NCBI GenBank assembly: GCA_002309795.1
Contig: DBXZ01000058.1
Location: 5,804 to 34,850 of the forward strand
Direction of reading: 5' to 3'
Origin: Bacteroidales bacterium UBA1199
Lineage (GTDB): Bacteria > Bacteroidota > Bacteroidia > Bacteroidales > UBA932
Length of the DNA: 29,047 nt
Shown in pieces: positions 16,582-24,564 of the stretch (position 1 is its first letter; each line of letters opens with the position of its first letter). Both the position numbers and the translations under genes were made by a program. The notes beneath the pieces were generated by a model. It was not told the DNA's origin, ran no database searches, and was given only the letters and a program-made list of their open reading frames with translations.

Positions 16582-16589
16582 CAAATATA
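16582..16589 (-). promoter_or_regulatory. Promoter minus-7 element of the toxin-antitoxin operon
   Basis: Plus-strand CAAATATA reads TATATTTG on the minus strand, a full TAnnTTTG match. Its last G is 8 nt from the toxin ATG at 16573, so the leader is about five nucleotides. The minus-33 region is AT-rich (TTATG) with only a partial match. Confidence 0.5.
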
Positions 16590-16632
16590 CTATAAGTTTA
16601 ACATAAAAGCTAATTTTAAATGATTTTACGGA

Positions 16633-17784
16633 TCAATAACCTGTCTCAATATTCCTATTACGAGACCACCAGACATTATCAAAAGTTGTGTTTGAGAATG
16701 TAATAGCGAATTGATAAACAGTATCATAGCAATACATATTTCGCTCAGGAGAAAAGTATATATTCCCCTTTCCAAATGCCAAAACTTGAATCAGGCCTGA
16801 GGCCAGTGGCCAAACCCATGCAAAGCGTTCACGAAGGTCCTGTGGATTGATGGAGTATCCTGGATTTTCAAAATAGGTTTGAGGCATTTTCAGGTAAGAT
16901 GCACCCCATGAATCATCCGAATGATAACCTGGATCATAAAACTGAAACCAGTTGAATTCAGAATTATGCCAGATATTCTCTTCATAAAGATTCCATGCCT
17001 TGAGCCAAACATGTGGCGGAACATTCTCATGCATGTTCCCATGGTCGATAATCCCGATATCATCGAAAGCAATGTGCAGTACTGCTTTATTTGCGTTGAG
17101 AGGTATCCCTCCTATTATATCGAAATCCACATGTGTGTTAAAGTCCTCACGTTTGTATCCTTTAAAGTCACGAACTGCTTTAGCATATTCAGACATGGTG
17201 TAATCGAGACCTTCAGGTAACGCGTAATTAAAGCCGCTAAACATTTCTATTACTTCACCGTTGATCCTAACCTTGATGCCTTCCAGGGGGATTTCGGCGC
17301 GGGAGGTGACGGTGAAGCGGATTTCGCGGCGGGAAGGGCCGTCGCCGTTCCAGAGGGTGATCTCGGAGCGGCCTTCGGCGATGCGCTCGAGGTGGTAGAT
17401 GCGGCGGTCGCGCGTGTCGGGGATGATGTCGATACTCCTGGTTGAGGACGCGGCGTTGACTCCCTCGAATGCCGGGTCGTCCGAGCTGACTTCCAGGACC
17501 AGGGCATTGTCCGGGGCGATGTTGAGTTGCATCGTGTCGAGTTTCTGCCGGCCGAACCAGAAATGGCCGTCGTGCCAGATGCCTTCGAAGATGTAGGCGG
17601 AGTCCGGGTGGAAGCCCCGTTCGTGGTCGAGCACGCGCAAGGTGAATGCGGCGGACGGCAGGTCTGCGACTGGCGGATTGTTGCGGTTGGGGCCGTCGGG
17701 ACGGCACTTGTCACACGCGGGGAAGAGGATTGCGGCGAAGGACAGGAGCAAGGCCGCAGCGGGCAAAGAGGAAGTGTTTTTCAT
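16633..17784 (-). CDS. Lipoprotein of unknown function with a two-part base composition
   Basis: The 383-residue protein has a lipoprotein signal ending at Cys24 (LFPACDKC). I do not recognise the family. Residues 25-165 look beta-rich (AAFTLRVLDHERGF, FWFGRQKLDTMQLN, DNALVLEVSSDDPAF, a repeated Ig-like pattern). Residues 170-383 are aromatic- and His/Asn-rich (IAFDDIGIIDHGNMHENVPPH, WLKAWNLYEENIWHN). The DNA for the first part (17281-17784) is 65-68% GC in hand-counted 60-base samples. For the second part (16633-17275) it is about 33%. The switch occurs within a few tens of bases at codon 168 or so, with no break in frame. This is best explained by a recombination event that replaced the 3' part. 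It is divergent from the porin gene at 17968. Confidence 0.75.
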   Translation of the reverse strand: MKNTSSLPAAALLLSFAAILFPACDKCRPDGPNRNNPPVADLPSAAFTLRVLDHERGFHPDSAYIFEGIWHDGHFWFGRQKLDTMQLNIAPDNALVLEVSSDDPAFEGVNAASSTRSIDIIPDTRDRRIYHLERIAEGRSEITLWNGDGPSRREIRFTVTSRAEIPLEGIKVRINGEVIEMFSGFNYALPEGLDYTMSEYAKAVRDFKGYKREDFNTHVDFDIIGGIPLNANKAVLHIAFDDIGIIDHGNMHENVPPHVWLKAWNLYEENIWHNSEFNWFQFYDPGYHSDDSWGASYLKMPQTYFENPGYSINPQDLRERFAWVWPLASGLIQVLAFGKGNIYFSPERNMYCYDTVYQFAITFSNTTFDNVWWSRNRNIETGY

Positions 17785-17801
17785 CAGTCATTCAGTTTAC
17801 A

Positions 17802-17832
17802 CAAAGATAAGACACTGGAACTGCATCTGCAA
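17802..17832 (-). promoter_or_regulatory. Promoter of the two-part lipoprotein gene
   Basis: On the minus strand TATCTTTG (plus 17802-17809) is a full TAnnTTTG match. A TTG (plus 17830-17832) lies 20 nt upstream, the expected minus-33 spacing. The last G of the element is 18 nt before the ATG at 17784. Confidence 0.6.
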
Positions 17833-17851
17833 GGGGTGGGCCTGGGACACA

Positions 17852-17894
17852 TTCGATTTGTTGCTATAAGTGTTCGATTTTGTCGCCATAAAAG
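17852..17894. repeat. Imperfect tandem repeat upstream of the porin promoter
   Basis: Two near-copies of about 20 bases lie head to tail with a 21-base period. The first is TTCGATTTGTTGCTATAAG (17852-17870) and the second begins TTCGATTTTGTCGCCATAAA (from 17873). They end 7 bases before the minus-33 TTTG of the porin gene, a usual place for activator or repressor half-sites. Confidence 0.5.
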
Positions 17895-17900
17895 CGTTAG

Positions 17901-17932
17901 TTTGGTTTTTCCCATATTTGGCAGTATATTTG
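17901..17932 (+). promoter_or_regulatory. Textbook Bacteroidota promoter of the beta-barrel gene
   Basis: TTTG (17901-17904) and TATATTTG (17925-17932) are separated by 20 nt, which matches both consensus boxes and spacing. Transcription should start near 17936, leaving a leader of about 32 nt before ATG 17968. The leader is AT-rich (CAAAATTTTTTTGTT), consistent with efficient translation without a strong Shine-Dalgarno site. Confidence 0.8.
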
Positions 17933-17967
17933 CAGCGCAAAAACAAAGCAACCAAAATTTTTTTGTT

Positions 17968-18573
17968 ATGAAAAAAATCTTTACTCTTATTGCAGCATCC
18001 ATGATGCTCTTTGGTGTGAACGCAATGGGTCAGGCCTCCATCGGAGCCGGTTACCTTTCTTCTACTGAGACGGTCAAGTCCGGAAACTCTTCTACCGAGC
18101 GTACCCCGCTGAATGGTTTCTATGTGGGTATGGGTTACACGATTCCCCTCGCCGGCGCCCTCAACTTCACCCCGGGTGTCTACTTCGGCATGGCTTCCAA
18201 GAGCAACGCTACTTCCATCTTCGGCCTAAAGCTCGAAGGCAAGCAGACGGACAGCTTCATTAACATCCCTCTGCACTTCAGCTTTGACGCTGAACTGGGC
18301 AGCGGCCTCGCTTTCTTCGCTTACGCCGGTCCCAGCGCTTCCATCGCTGTTTCTTCCAAGATTACTTCCGGCAGCACGACTTATGACCGTCTGACTGACA
18401 ATGACAGCCTCCAGCGCTTCGATGTGATGCTGGGTGGTGGCGTCGGCCTCAAGTTCAACGATATGGTCCGCTTCCAGATCGGTTACGACTTCGGCATGCT
18501 CAACCGTTACAACTCCAACAACTACACGGTCAAGCGCAACCAGCTCACCGCCGGTGTCGCATTCCTTTTCTAA
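17968..18573 (+). CDS. Small outer-membrane beta-barrel (porin-like) protein
   Basis: The 201-residue protein starts at ATG 17968 with a signal peptide (MKKIFTLIAASMMLFGVNAMGQ). The mature part alternates hydrophobic and polar residues in about eight strands. Examples are ASIGAGYLSS, NGFYVGMGYTIPLA, LNFTPGVYFGMAS, FINIPLHFSFDAEL, FFAYAGPSASIAV, MLGGGVGLKFND, RFQIGYDFGMLN and QLTAGVAFLF, the last ending in phenylalanine as the BAM complex requires. This is the outer-membrane beta-barrel domain family common in Bacteroidota (OmpX/OmpW-like size). Codons are biased to a few favoured triplets (GCT, TCC, GGT). With the strong promoter and terminator, that suggests high expression. It is a single-gene transcript. 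The function is structural or unknown. Confidence 0.85.
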   Translation: MKKIFTLIAASMMLFGVNAMGQASIGAGYLSSTETVKSGNSSTERTPLNGFYVGMGYTIPLAGALNFTPGVYFGMASKSNATSIFGLKLEGKQTDSFINIPLHFSFDAELGSGLAFFAYAGPSASIAVSSKITSGSTTYDRLTDNDSLQRFDVMLGGGVGLKFNDMVRFQIGYDFGMLNRYNSNNYTVKRNQLTAGVAFLF

Positions 18574-18597
18574 TCTGACACTTTTGTAAAGTCAATG

Positions 18598-18627
18598 GCC
18601 GGCCGCTCATCGCGGCCGGCTTTTTTT
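18598..18627 (+). terminator. Intrinsic terminator after the beta-barrel gene
   Basis: GCCGGCCGC (18598-18606) and GCGGCCGGC (18612-18620) form a perfect nine-base-pair stem with a five-base loop, followed directly by seven T. It is 25 nt past the stop at 18573 and separates this gene from the metal-efflux operon. Confidence 0.92.
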
Positions 18628-18640
18628 GTGCCTTCCCGCC

Positions 18641-18670
18641 TTTGAATTCTTCTGAAAAATACTAAATTTG
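18641..18670 (+). promoter_or_regulatory. Promoter of the metal-efflux operon
   Basis: TTTG (18641-18644) and TAAATTTG (18663-18670) are separated by 18 nt, one short of the usual range, and both boxes match the consensus. The ATG at 18681 is only 10 nt beyond the element, so the predicted leader is about 7 nt. Confidence 0.6.
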
Positions 18671-18680
18671 CAAACCTTAT

Positions 18681-19055
18681 ATGAAATTGTCCGGAACCTG
18701 CAGGAATGTGCTGATGGCGGTGTTTACCGTGCTGCTGTCGCTGGGCTATGTCAGTTCGACCATGTGCTGGCATACGCATGTTATCGGCGGGCAGGTCATC
18801 GTCCACTCCCATCTCTTCGGAAAGAGCCATGCCAATCCGAATACGGACGGCGGGCACACGGCCGGGCAGTTACAGACCATCCAGGAAGCCAACGACCTGA
18901 CATTTACGGACGTCGTCATCCCCGAATTCCATATCGAGCGGATCGAGGTCCTGACCGATATCTTCTTTACGCCGGCGGTCTGCGCCCAGCAGAAGCCGGT
19001 CCTGCCAGCACGTTCCCTGCGTGCGCCCCCTGTTTCGCTGTGTATCCCCGCCTGA
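18681..19055 (+). CDS. Small exported His-rich protein leading the metal-efflux operon
   Basis: The 124-residue product has an N-terminal hydrophobic segment (about 10-26, VLMAVFTVLLSLGYVSS) that can act as a signal peptide or anchor. After it comes a short region with CWHTHV, IVHSHLFGKSHA and GGHTAGQ. This holds six histidines and one cysteine within about 35 residues, a likely metal-binding surface. The C-terminal 60 residues have no recognised motif. It sits between the operon promoter and the CzcB-like gene (42 nt gap). Similar small His-rich proteins often precede Bacteroidota heavy-metal efflux genes, so a periplasmic metal chaperone or sensor role is plausible but inferred. ATG 18714 is an alternative start if the leader of only 7 nt is not used. 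Confidence 0.65.
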   Translation: MKLSGTCRNVLMAVFTVLLSLGYVSSTMCWHTHVIGGQVIVHSHLFGKSHANPNTDGGHTAGQLQTIQEANDLTFTDVVIPEFHIERIEVLTDIFFTPAVCAQQKPVLPARSLRAPPVSLCIPA

Positions 19056-19097
19056 ACCAGATTCTTCAGTTACACCGCAAAACAGTAAAACACAAGC

Positions 19098-20204
19098 ATG
19101 AATAAATATTTCGCTGCACTGGTAATCGCCTTGCCGGTGCTCGCAGGATGCCGTCAAGGCGAAGCCGTGTTCGCAGGGAAGGATTTTACCTTCCAGGGAG
19201 ACGAAGTGACTGTCAGGACCGACTCGCCTGTGGCCCGGGAGCTGAAGGTTGAGTCCGTCGAAGCCTCGGCCTATGAATCCGCCTTCCGTACGGTAGGTAC
19301 CGTTACTCCGATGGCAGGTCGTGTCGCGGAGGTGGCCGTACCCTTTGCCGGACGCGTCACCCGCGCCATGGTGCGCCTGGGAGATCATGTCCGCGCCGGG
19401 CAGGCCCTCTTCGAGATGAGTTCGCCGGACTTTTATGAGGCGGTCAAGGACTATTACGAAAACCAGCTCGCGGATAAGAATGCCGCTGCCAATCTCAAGC
19501 GCCGCGAGGCGATGCACGAGGCGGGCATCCTCTCCGAGCGGGAGATCGAAGAGGCGCGCGCCGAGGCCGAGAATGCCCGCAACGCCTACCAGATGTCCCG
19601 GATGGCCCTGAATGTCTACCACGTGGACCTGGAGCACCTGCAGGTCGGCCGGCCGATCACGGTCACGGCACCGATCTCCGGACGAATAGTGGCTTGCAGC
19701 CTGACACCGGGCCAGTATGTCAAGGAGGATGCGGACCCGCTCGCCACGATCGCCGAGCTCTCGCGCGTCTGGGTGTCCGCCCAGGTCAAGGAAGCACAGA
19801 TCGGGCGGATCGAGCAGGGGCGTACCCGGGCGCAGGTTTTTCGTGACAGCGCACCGGACGAACCTGTCGAGGGCCGCATCGTCTATGTGGGCGAGATCCT
19901 GGACGAGCAGACGCGCTCCACGGAGGTGGTGCTGGAATGTGACAATGCAGGACGCATGCTCAAGCCGGGGATGTTCGTTTCCGTGGCGTTCACCACGCCG
20001 CAGGCTTCCGCCCTGCTGATCCCGGCCACGGCCGTTTTCCAGGGTGAGAACGAGAAATACGTCTATGTCGAGAAAGAAGCACTGCACTTCGTGCGCCGGC
20101 CGGTCCGCGTCGAGAGCGCCGGTGCCGGGCAGGTCTGCGTGCTCTCCGGCCTGTCGGAAGGGGAGCGTTTCATCGCTTCCGGCGGTATCTATCTGAGTGA
20201 ATAA
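19098..20204 (+). CDS. CzcB/CusB-family membrane-fusion subunit of a heavy-metal efflux pump
   Basis: The 368-residue lipoprotein (PVLAGC, Cys18) is the periplasmic adaptor of a tripartite RND exporter. It has the order expected of the family. A lipoyl-like half (GRVAEVAVPFAGRVTRAMVRLGDHVRAGQALFE) comes first, then an alpha-hairpin (about 110-165, EAVKDYYENQLADKNAAANLKRREAMHEAGILSEREIEEA). Next are the second lipoyl half (ITVTAPISGRIV), a beta-barrel domain (VWVSAQVKEAQIG) and a membrane-proximal domain (RFIASGGIYLSE). The hairpin is short, as in CzcB and CusB. No extra N-terminal metal-binding Met or His motif is obvious. The pump gene starts 3 nt after its stop. Confidence 0.9.
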   Translation: MNKYFAALVIALPVLAGCRQGEAVFAGKDFTFQGDEVTVRTDSPVARELKVESVEASAYESAFRTVGTVTPMAGRVAEVAVPFAGRVTRAMVRLGDHVRAGQALFEMSSPDFYEAVKDYYENQLADKNAAANLKRREAMHEAGILSEREIEEARAEAENARNAYQMSRMALNVYHVDLEHLQVGRPITVTAPISGRIVACSLTPGQYVKEDADPLATIAELSRVWVSAQVKEAQIGRIEQGRTRAQVFRDSAPDEPVEGRIVYVGEILDEQTRSTEVVLECDNAGRMLKPGMFVSVAFTTPQASALLIPATAVFQGENEKYVYVEKEALHFVRRPVRVESAGAGQVCVLSGLSEGERFIASGGIYLSE

Positions 20205-20207
20205 GCT

Positions 20208-23200
20208 ATGAACAAGCTGATCAAACTGGCCCTGAAACGGCGCTGGCTGGTGGCCGTGGCGTTTCTGGTGATCTCTGCCTTCGGCCTCTACAGTTGGTCG
20301 CAGCTCGCGATTGACGCATATCCGGACATCGCAGACGTGACCGTCCAGGTGGTGACCCAGGTCCCGGGCCTTGCCGCCGAGGAGATCGAGCAGCAGATTT
20401 CGATCCCGCTGGAGCGGGCGCTCAACGGCATCCCTTCGCTGAGCATGATGCGCAGCAAGAATACGTTCGGACTCTCCATCATCGTCCTGGTCTTTGACGA
20501 CGGTACGGAGGACTACTGGGCCCGTCAGCGCGTACGTGAATGCATCGGTGACGTGGACCTTCCGTACGAGGCTGTCCCGGAGCTGAACCCGCTGACTTCC
20601 CCGACCGGGGAGATCTATCGTTATATCCTTGAAAGTGACAATCATACCCTGCGTGAACTGACAGACCTCAACCATTGGGTGATCATCCCGCGTCTCCAGC
20701 AGATCCCTGGCGTGGCCGCCGTCAGCAACTTCGGCGGCATCACTACCCAGTATCAGCTTGAGATCGACCCGGACAAGCTGCTCAAGTACGGCCTGTCCCT
20801 GGACGACGTGCAGGAAGCGCTTGAGTCAAATAATGCCAACAGCGGCGGCAGCATGCTGTCGAGCGGCGACGTCAGCTATGTCGTGCGCGGCGTTGGCCTG
20901 GTCGGTGAACTGGAGGACCTCGGCCGCGTGGTCGTGAAATCCGTGGACGGGGCTCCTGTCTACCTCTCCGACCTGGGAGAACTCAAATACGGAAACCTTG
21001 AGCGCAAAGGCGTGCTGGGTTTCGTCGATGACGGGCATTCGATCGAAGACGGCGTCGAGGGCATCGTGCAGATGCTCCGCTACCAGAACCCTTCGAAGGT
21101 GCTGGAGCAGGTCCATGCCGCCGTGGACGAACTCAATGATGACATCCTGCCCAAAGGCGTCCGGATCCGTCCTTTCATGGACAGGACCGAACTGGTCGGC
21201 ACGACACTCAGCACTGTGGAGCATACCCTCTTCTTCGGTATGTTGCTGGTGATCGGCATCCTGCTGATCTTCCTGGGCAGTGCGCTCAGCGCGCTGATCG
21301 TGGCGGCGACGATACCCATCTCGCTGCTGATTGCCTTCATCCTGATGCACCTGACGGACATCCCGGCCAACCTGCTTTCCCTGGGCGCCATCGATTTCGG
21401 CATCCTGGTGGACGGGGCGATCGTGATGACGGAGATGCTGCTGAAATTGCGGGAGGAGGCGCCTGACAAACCGCTTGACAGCAAGAAGGTGATCCGGCGG
21501 ATCGCGGACGTGGCGAAGCCGATCTTCTTCTCTACGATCATCATTATCGTGGCATACATGCCGCTGTTCACCTTCGAGCGCATCGAGAAGAAACTCTTCA
21601 CACCGATGGCCTATACGGTCGGCTACGCCCTGCTGGGCGCCCTGTCCGTGGCCCTGATCCTCATCCCGGGCCTGGCCTATTCCCTCTACCGCAAGCCGCA
21701 GAAGGTCTACCGAAACAAGGTGGTGGAGTCCCTGACGGAGAAATACAAGCGCAGCACCGACCGGGTCATGGACCGGCCGAAAGGCATTTTCGCGGGGATC
21801 GCGGTGATCCTCGTGCTGGTCGGCATCCTGGCAGCCACCGTGGGCAAGGACTTCCTGCCCGCGCTTGACGAGGGCGGGATCTGGATCCAGATCCAGACCC
21901 CGCCGGGCATTTCGCTCGCTAAGTCCACGCAAATGGCCAGCGACCTGCGGACCCGGATGAAGGAGTTCGACGAGGTGACCTACGTGATGACGCAGGTCGG
22001 ACGCGACGACGAAGGCGCCGAGGCGTTCACTTCCTCGCACATCGAGTGCTGCATCGGCCTGAAACCCTATTCGAAGTGGAAGTTCGGCAAGACCAAGGCT
22101 GACCTGGTCGAGGAGATGGCTGCGGCCATCGAAGCCATGCCCGGCTACCACGCCGGCTTCTCCCAGCCGATCATCGACATGGTGATGGACCAGATCGCCG
22201 GCTCGCACAGCGACCTGGCGGTCAAGGTCTACGGCGACGACCTCACGGAGGCGCGCCGTATCGCCGAGGAGGTGATGGCGGTGGTCTCCGATATACCGGG
22301 TGCAACGGATGTCATCATCGACCAGGAACCGCCGCTGCCGCAGCTCAAGATTACGGCGGACCGCGAAAAGATCGCACAGTACGGGCTGAATGTCTCCGAT
22401 ATCGCCAACCTGATCGAGGTGGCCATCGGCGGCAAGGCCATCTCGCAGGTTTATGTCGGGAGCAAGGTCTATGACGTGACCTGCCGTTTCACCGAAGAGT
22501 CCCGCGATACACCGGAGAAGATAGCATCGCTGATGCTCATGACTCCCGATGGCGTGCCCGTGCCGCTCTCGGCGGTGGCCGAGGTACAGAGCGTGCTCGG
22601 CGCCAGTTTCATTGCGCGCGAGATGAACAAGCGCCACCTGACGGTGCGGCTCAACCTGCGTGGGCGCGACCTGACTTCCTATCTCGAGGAGGCGCGTGCG
22701 CGGATCGCTGAGGAGGTCAGTTATGACCACACGGCCTTCCAGGTGCGTTGGGATGGACAGTTCGAGAATCAGCGCCGTGCATACAGGCGCCTTGCGGTCA
22801 TCATCCCGTTCGTGCTGGCCATCATGTTCCTGCTGCTGTTCGGTGCCTTCGGTCGGTTTCGCCAGGCGGGGTTGTTGATCTCGTTGCTGCCGCTCGCGCT
22901 GCTCGGCGGACTGCTGGCCCTGAACGTGCGCGGGATGACCTTCAATGTCTCTTCCGCCGTCGGATTCATCGCGCTGTTCGGCCTGACGATCCAGAACGGC
23001 GTGATCATGATCTCGCATATCAACAGCCTCCGCCGGGACGGCATGCCGCTTCGCACCGCCGTCGTGGAGGGCGCAGCGCACCGGCTCCGTCCCGTGCTGA
23101 TGACTGCCACGGTGGCCATCCTGGGCCTGCTGCCGGCCTCGCTCGCTACGGGCATCGGCTCAGACGTGCAGCGACCGCTCGCCACGGTCATCGTGTACGG

Positions 23201-23312
23201 TCTGTTCTTCTCCACGATCATCACCCTGTATATCCTCCCGACGCTCTATTACCGGATGGAGCGCCGCCACGAGAACGAAACCGACAAGTCCGATGAAGAA
23301 GTATATCTGTAG
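20208..23312 (+). CDS. CzcA-type heavy-metal RND efflux pump
   Basis: The 1034-residue inner-membrane transporter has the twelve-helix RND plan with two large periplasmic loops. Its first helix is followed by DAYPDIADVTVQV, a signature of the heavy-metal (HME) branch. In the fourth helix the motif DFGILVDGAIVMTE holds Asp396, Asp402 and Glu409. Their spacing equals the proton-relay residues Asp402, Asp408 and Glu415 of CzcA. The copper/silver branch (CusA) has only one acidic residue of this trio. This favours divalent cations such as zinc, cobalt, cadmium or nickel, although substrate calls from this motif are probabilistic. Length is normal and the frame is intact. The outer-membrane subunit gene begins inside its last 20 nt. 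Confidence 0.93.
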   Translation: MNKLIKLALKRRWLVAVAFLVISAFGLYSWSQLAIDAYPDIADVTVQVVTQVPGLAAEEIEQQISIPLERALNGIPSLSMMRSKNTFGLSIIVLVFDDGTEDYWARQRVRECIGDVDLPYEAVPELNPLTSPTGEIYRYILESDNHTLRELTDLNHWVIIPRLQQIPGVAAVSNFGGITTQYQLEIDPDKLLKYGLSLDDVQEALESNNANSGGSMLSSGDVSYVVRGVGLVGELEDLGRVVVKSVDGAPVYLSDLGELKYGNLERKGVLGFVDDGHSIEDGVEGIVQMLRYQNPSKVLEQVHAAVDELNDDILPKGVRIRPFMDRTELVGTTLSTVEHTLFFGMLLVIGILLIFLGSALSALIVAATIPISLLIAFILMHLTDIPANLLSLGAIDFGILVDGAIVMTEMLLKLREEAPDKPLDSKKVIRRIADVAKPIFFSTIIIIVAYMPLFTFERIEKKLFTPMAYTVGYALLGALSVALILIPGLAYSLYRKPQKVYRNKVVESLTEKYKRSTDRVMDRPKGIFAGIAVILVLVGILAATVGKDFLPALDEGGIWIQIQTPPGISLAKSTQMASDLRTRMKEFDEVTYVMTQVGRDDEGAEAFTSSHIECCIGLKPYSKWKFGKTKADLVEEMAAAIEAMPGYHAGFSQPIIDMVMDQIAGSHSDLAVKVYGDDLTEARRIAEEVMAVVSDIPGATDVIIDQEPPLPQLKITADREKIAQYGLNVSDIANLIEVAIGGKAISQVYVGSKVYDVTCRFTEESRDTPEKIASLMLMTPDGVPVPLSAVAEVQSVLGASFIAREMNKRHLTVRLNLRGRDLTSYLEEARARIAEEVSYDHTAFQVRWDGQFENQRRAYRRLAVIIPFVLAIMFLLLFGAFGRFRQAGLLISLLPLALLGGLLALNVRGMTFNVSSAVGFIALFGLTIQNGVIMISHINSLRRDGMPLRTAVVEGAAHRLRPVLMTATVAILGLLPASLATGIGSDVQRPLATVIVYGLFFSTIITLYILPTLYYRMERRHENETDKSDEEVYL

Positions 23313-24528
23313 CCTTGCGCTGCTTGCACTGCCCATGGTAGTTGGTGCGCAGACCCTCGATTACAGGCAGTACATGCAAGCTGTCGCCCGCGACAACACC
23401 GCCCTGATGGCGGAGAAGTACAATGTGGAGATCGCTGCGGCCAACCTGCAGGCGGCCAAGGTTTTCAACGATCCCGAACTGTCCGTGGCCTATACCGACA
23501 ACGAGGACAATACCCTCATGATGGGCCGCAGCTACGAAGCCGGCCTGTCGTACGGCTTCTCGCTCGGCGGGGTGCGCCGGGCGCGGATCGGAGTCGCCGC
23601 CACGGAACAGGAGCTGACCGAGGCCGCCCTGGCGGATTATTTCCGGATGCTCCGCGAGGAGGCTACCGTGGCCTGGAGCGAGGCCTGGGCGGCCCGTGAG
23701 CGGGAGCGTGCCCTGCAGTCGTCTTACGAGACAATGCAGCGGATTGCGGCGGCGGACAGCCTCCGTGCACAGCTCGGCGACATCCGCCGCTCCGACGCGG
23801 TCCAGTCTTCGCTGGAGGCACTGACCCAGAAAGGGGAGTGGATGCAGGCGAAGGCCGATTACCTGAATGCCCTGGCGGCGTTGTCACTGCTTGCAGGCGG
23901 ACAGCCGGTCGGCGGTATCGCAGAGGATCCGCTGCCGCTGGTGCTGCCCGACATCGCTCCGGGCGAGATGATGGATATCGCCGAGCAGAACCGCGCCGAT
24001 CTCAAGGCGGCGGAGCTCTCCCGGACCCTTTCACAGAAGAACCTGGCCCTGGTCCGCGCTTCCCGCGCGATGGAGTTGGGCCTGGAGTTCGGCTATTCCT
24101 ACAACACGGAAGTGCGCAATGAGATCGCGCCGGCTCCCGCCTTCAACGGTGTCACCTTCGGGGTGTCCATCCCCTTGAAGTTCTCTTCGCTCAACCGCGG
24201 GGAGCGGGCGGCCGCCGAAGCTGCGGTGAGCCAGTCCGAGCGCTACCTGGATGCGGCCCGGCAGGCCGTGCGGACCGAAGTCCTGCAGGCCTGGAACGCC
24301 TGGCAGGCGGCCTGCGAGGTGGCGGAGCATTACTCCGACCGGATCGTTTCCGATGCCCGGGTAATCCTGGACGGGATCGAGTTCTCCTATACCCACGGCG
24401 ACGCTTCGCTGGTCGAGCTGCTGACGGCCGTACGGACCTACAACGACGTGGCCCTCTCGGCCGCGCAGGCGCAGGCGGACCGGCTGGCCGCTGCCGCGCG
24501 GCTGCAGGCGGCCCTGGGGATCGAGTAG
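23293..24528 (+). CDS. TolC/CzcC-family outer-membrane channel of the metal-efflux pump
   Basis: The 411-residue protein has a signal peptide (about 1-19, VVGAQ). Two outer-membrane-efflux (OEP) repeats follow, each with long amphipathic helices. The first contains NLQAAKVFNDPELSVAYTDNE and SYGFSLGGVRRARIGVAATEQEL, and the second FGVSIPLKFSSLNRGERAAAEAAVSQSERYL and FSYTHGDASLVELLTAVRTYNDV. The GDASLVELL block is shared with CzcC- and CusC-like channels. It forms the trimeric outer-membrane duct. Its start lies 20 nt inside the pump gene, so translation is coupled. There is no lipobox cysteine. A short 36-nt gap follows before tcdA. Confidence 0.9.
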   Translation: MKKYICSLALLALPMVVGAQTLDYRQYMQAVARDNTALMAEKYNVEIAAANLQAAKVFNDPELSVAYTDNEDNTLMMGRSYEAGLSYGFSLGGVRRARIGVAATEQELTEAALADYFRMLREEATVAWSEAWAARERERALQSSYETMQRIAAADSLRAQLGDIRRSDAVQSSLEALTQKGEWMQAKADYLNALAALSLLAGGQPVGGIAEDPLPLVLPDIAPGEMMDIAEQNRADLKAAELSRTLSQKNLALVRASRAMELGLEFGYSYNTEVRNEIAPAPAFNGVTFGVSIPLKFSSLNRGERAAAEAAVSQSERYLDAARQAVRTEVLQAWNAWQAACEVAEHYSDRIVSDARVILDGIEFSYTHGDASLVELLTAVRTYNDVALSAAQAQADRLAAAARLQAALGIE

Positions 24529-24564
24529 GTTTTTCCCGGGAATTCCTTATCTTTACGGCCAGTT

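Noticed and set aside
18870..20675. 601-codon minus-strand open frame across the His-rich, CzcB-like and CzcA-like genes
   Set aside because: Antisense to three clear genes, with low-complexity composition and no domain.
20826..23081. 751-codon minus-strand open frame opposite the RND pump
   Set aside because: A mirror of GC-rich coding sequence, dominated by His, Arg, Asp and Gln, with no recognised motif or start signal.
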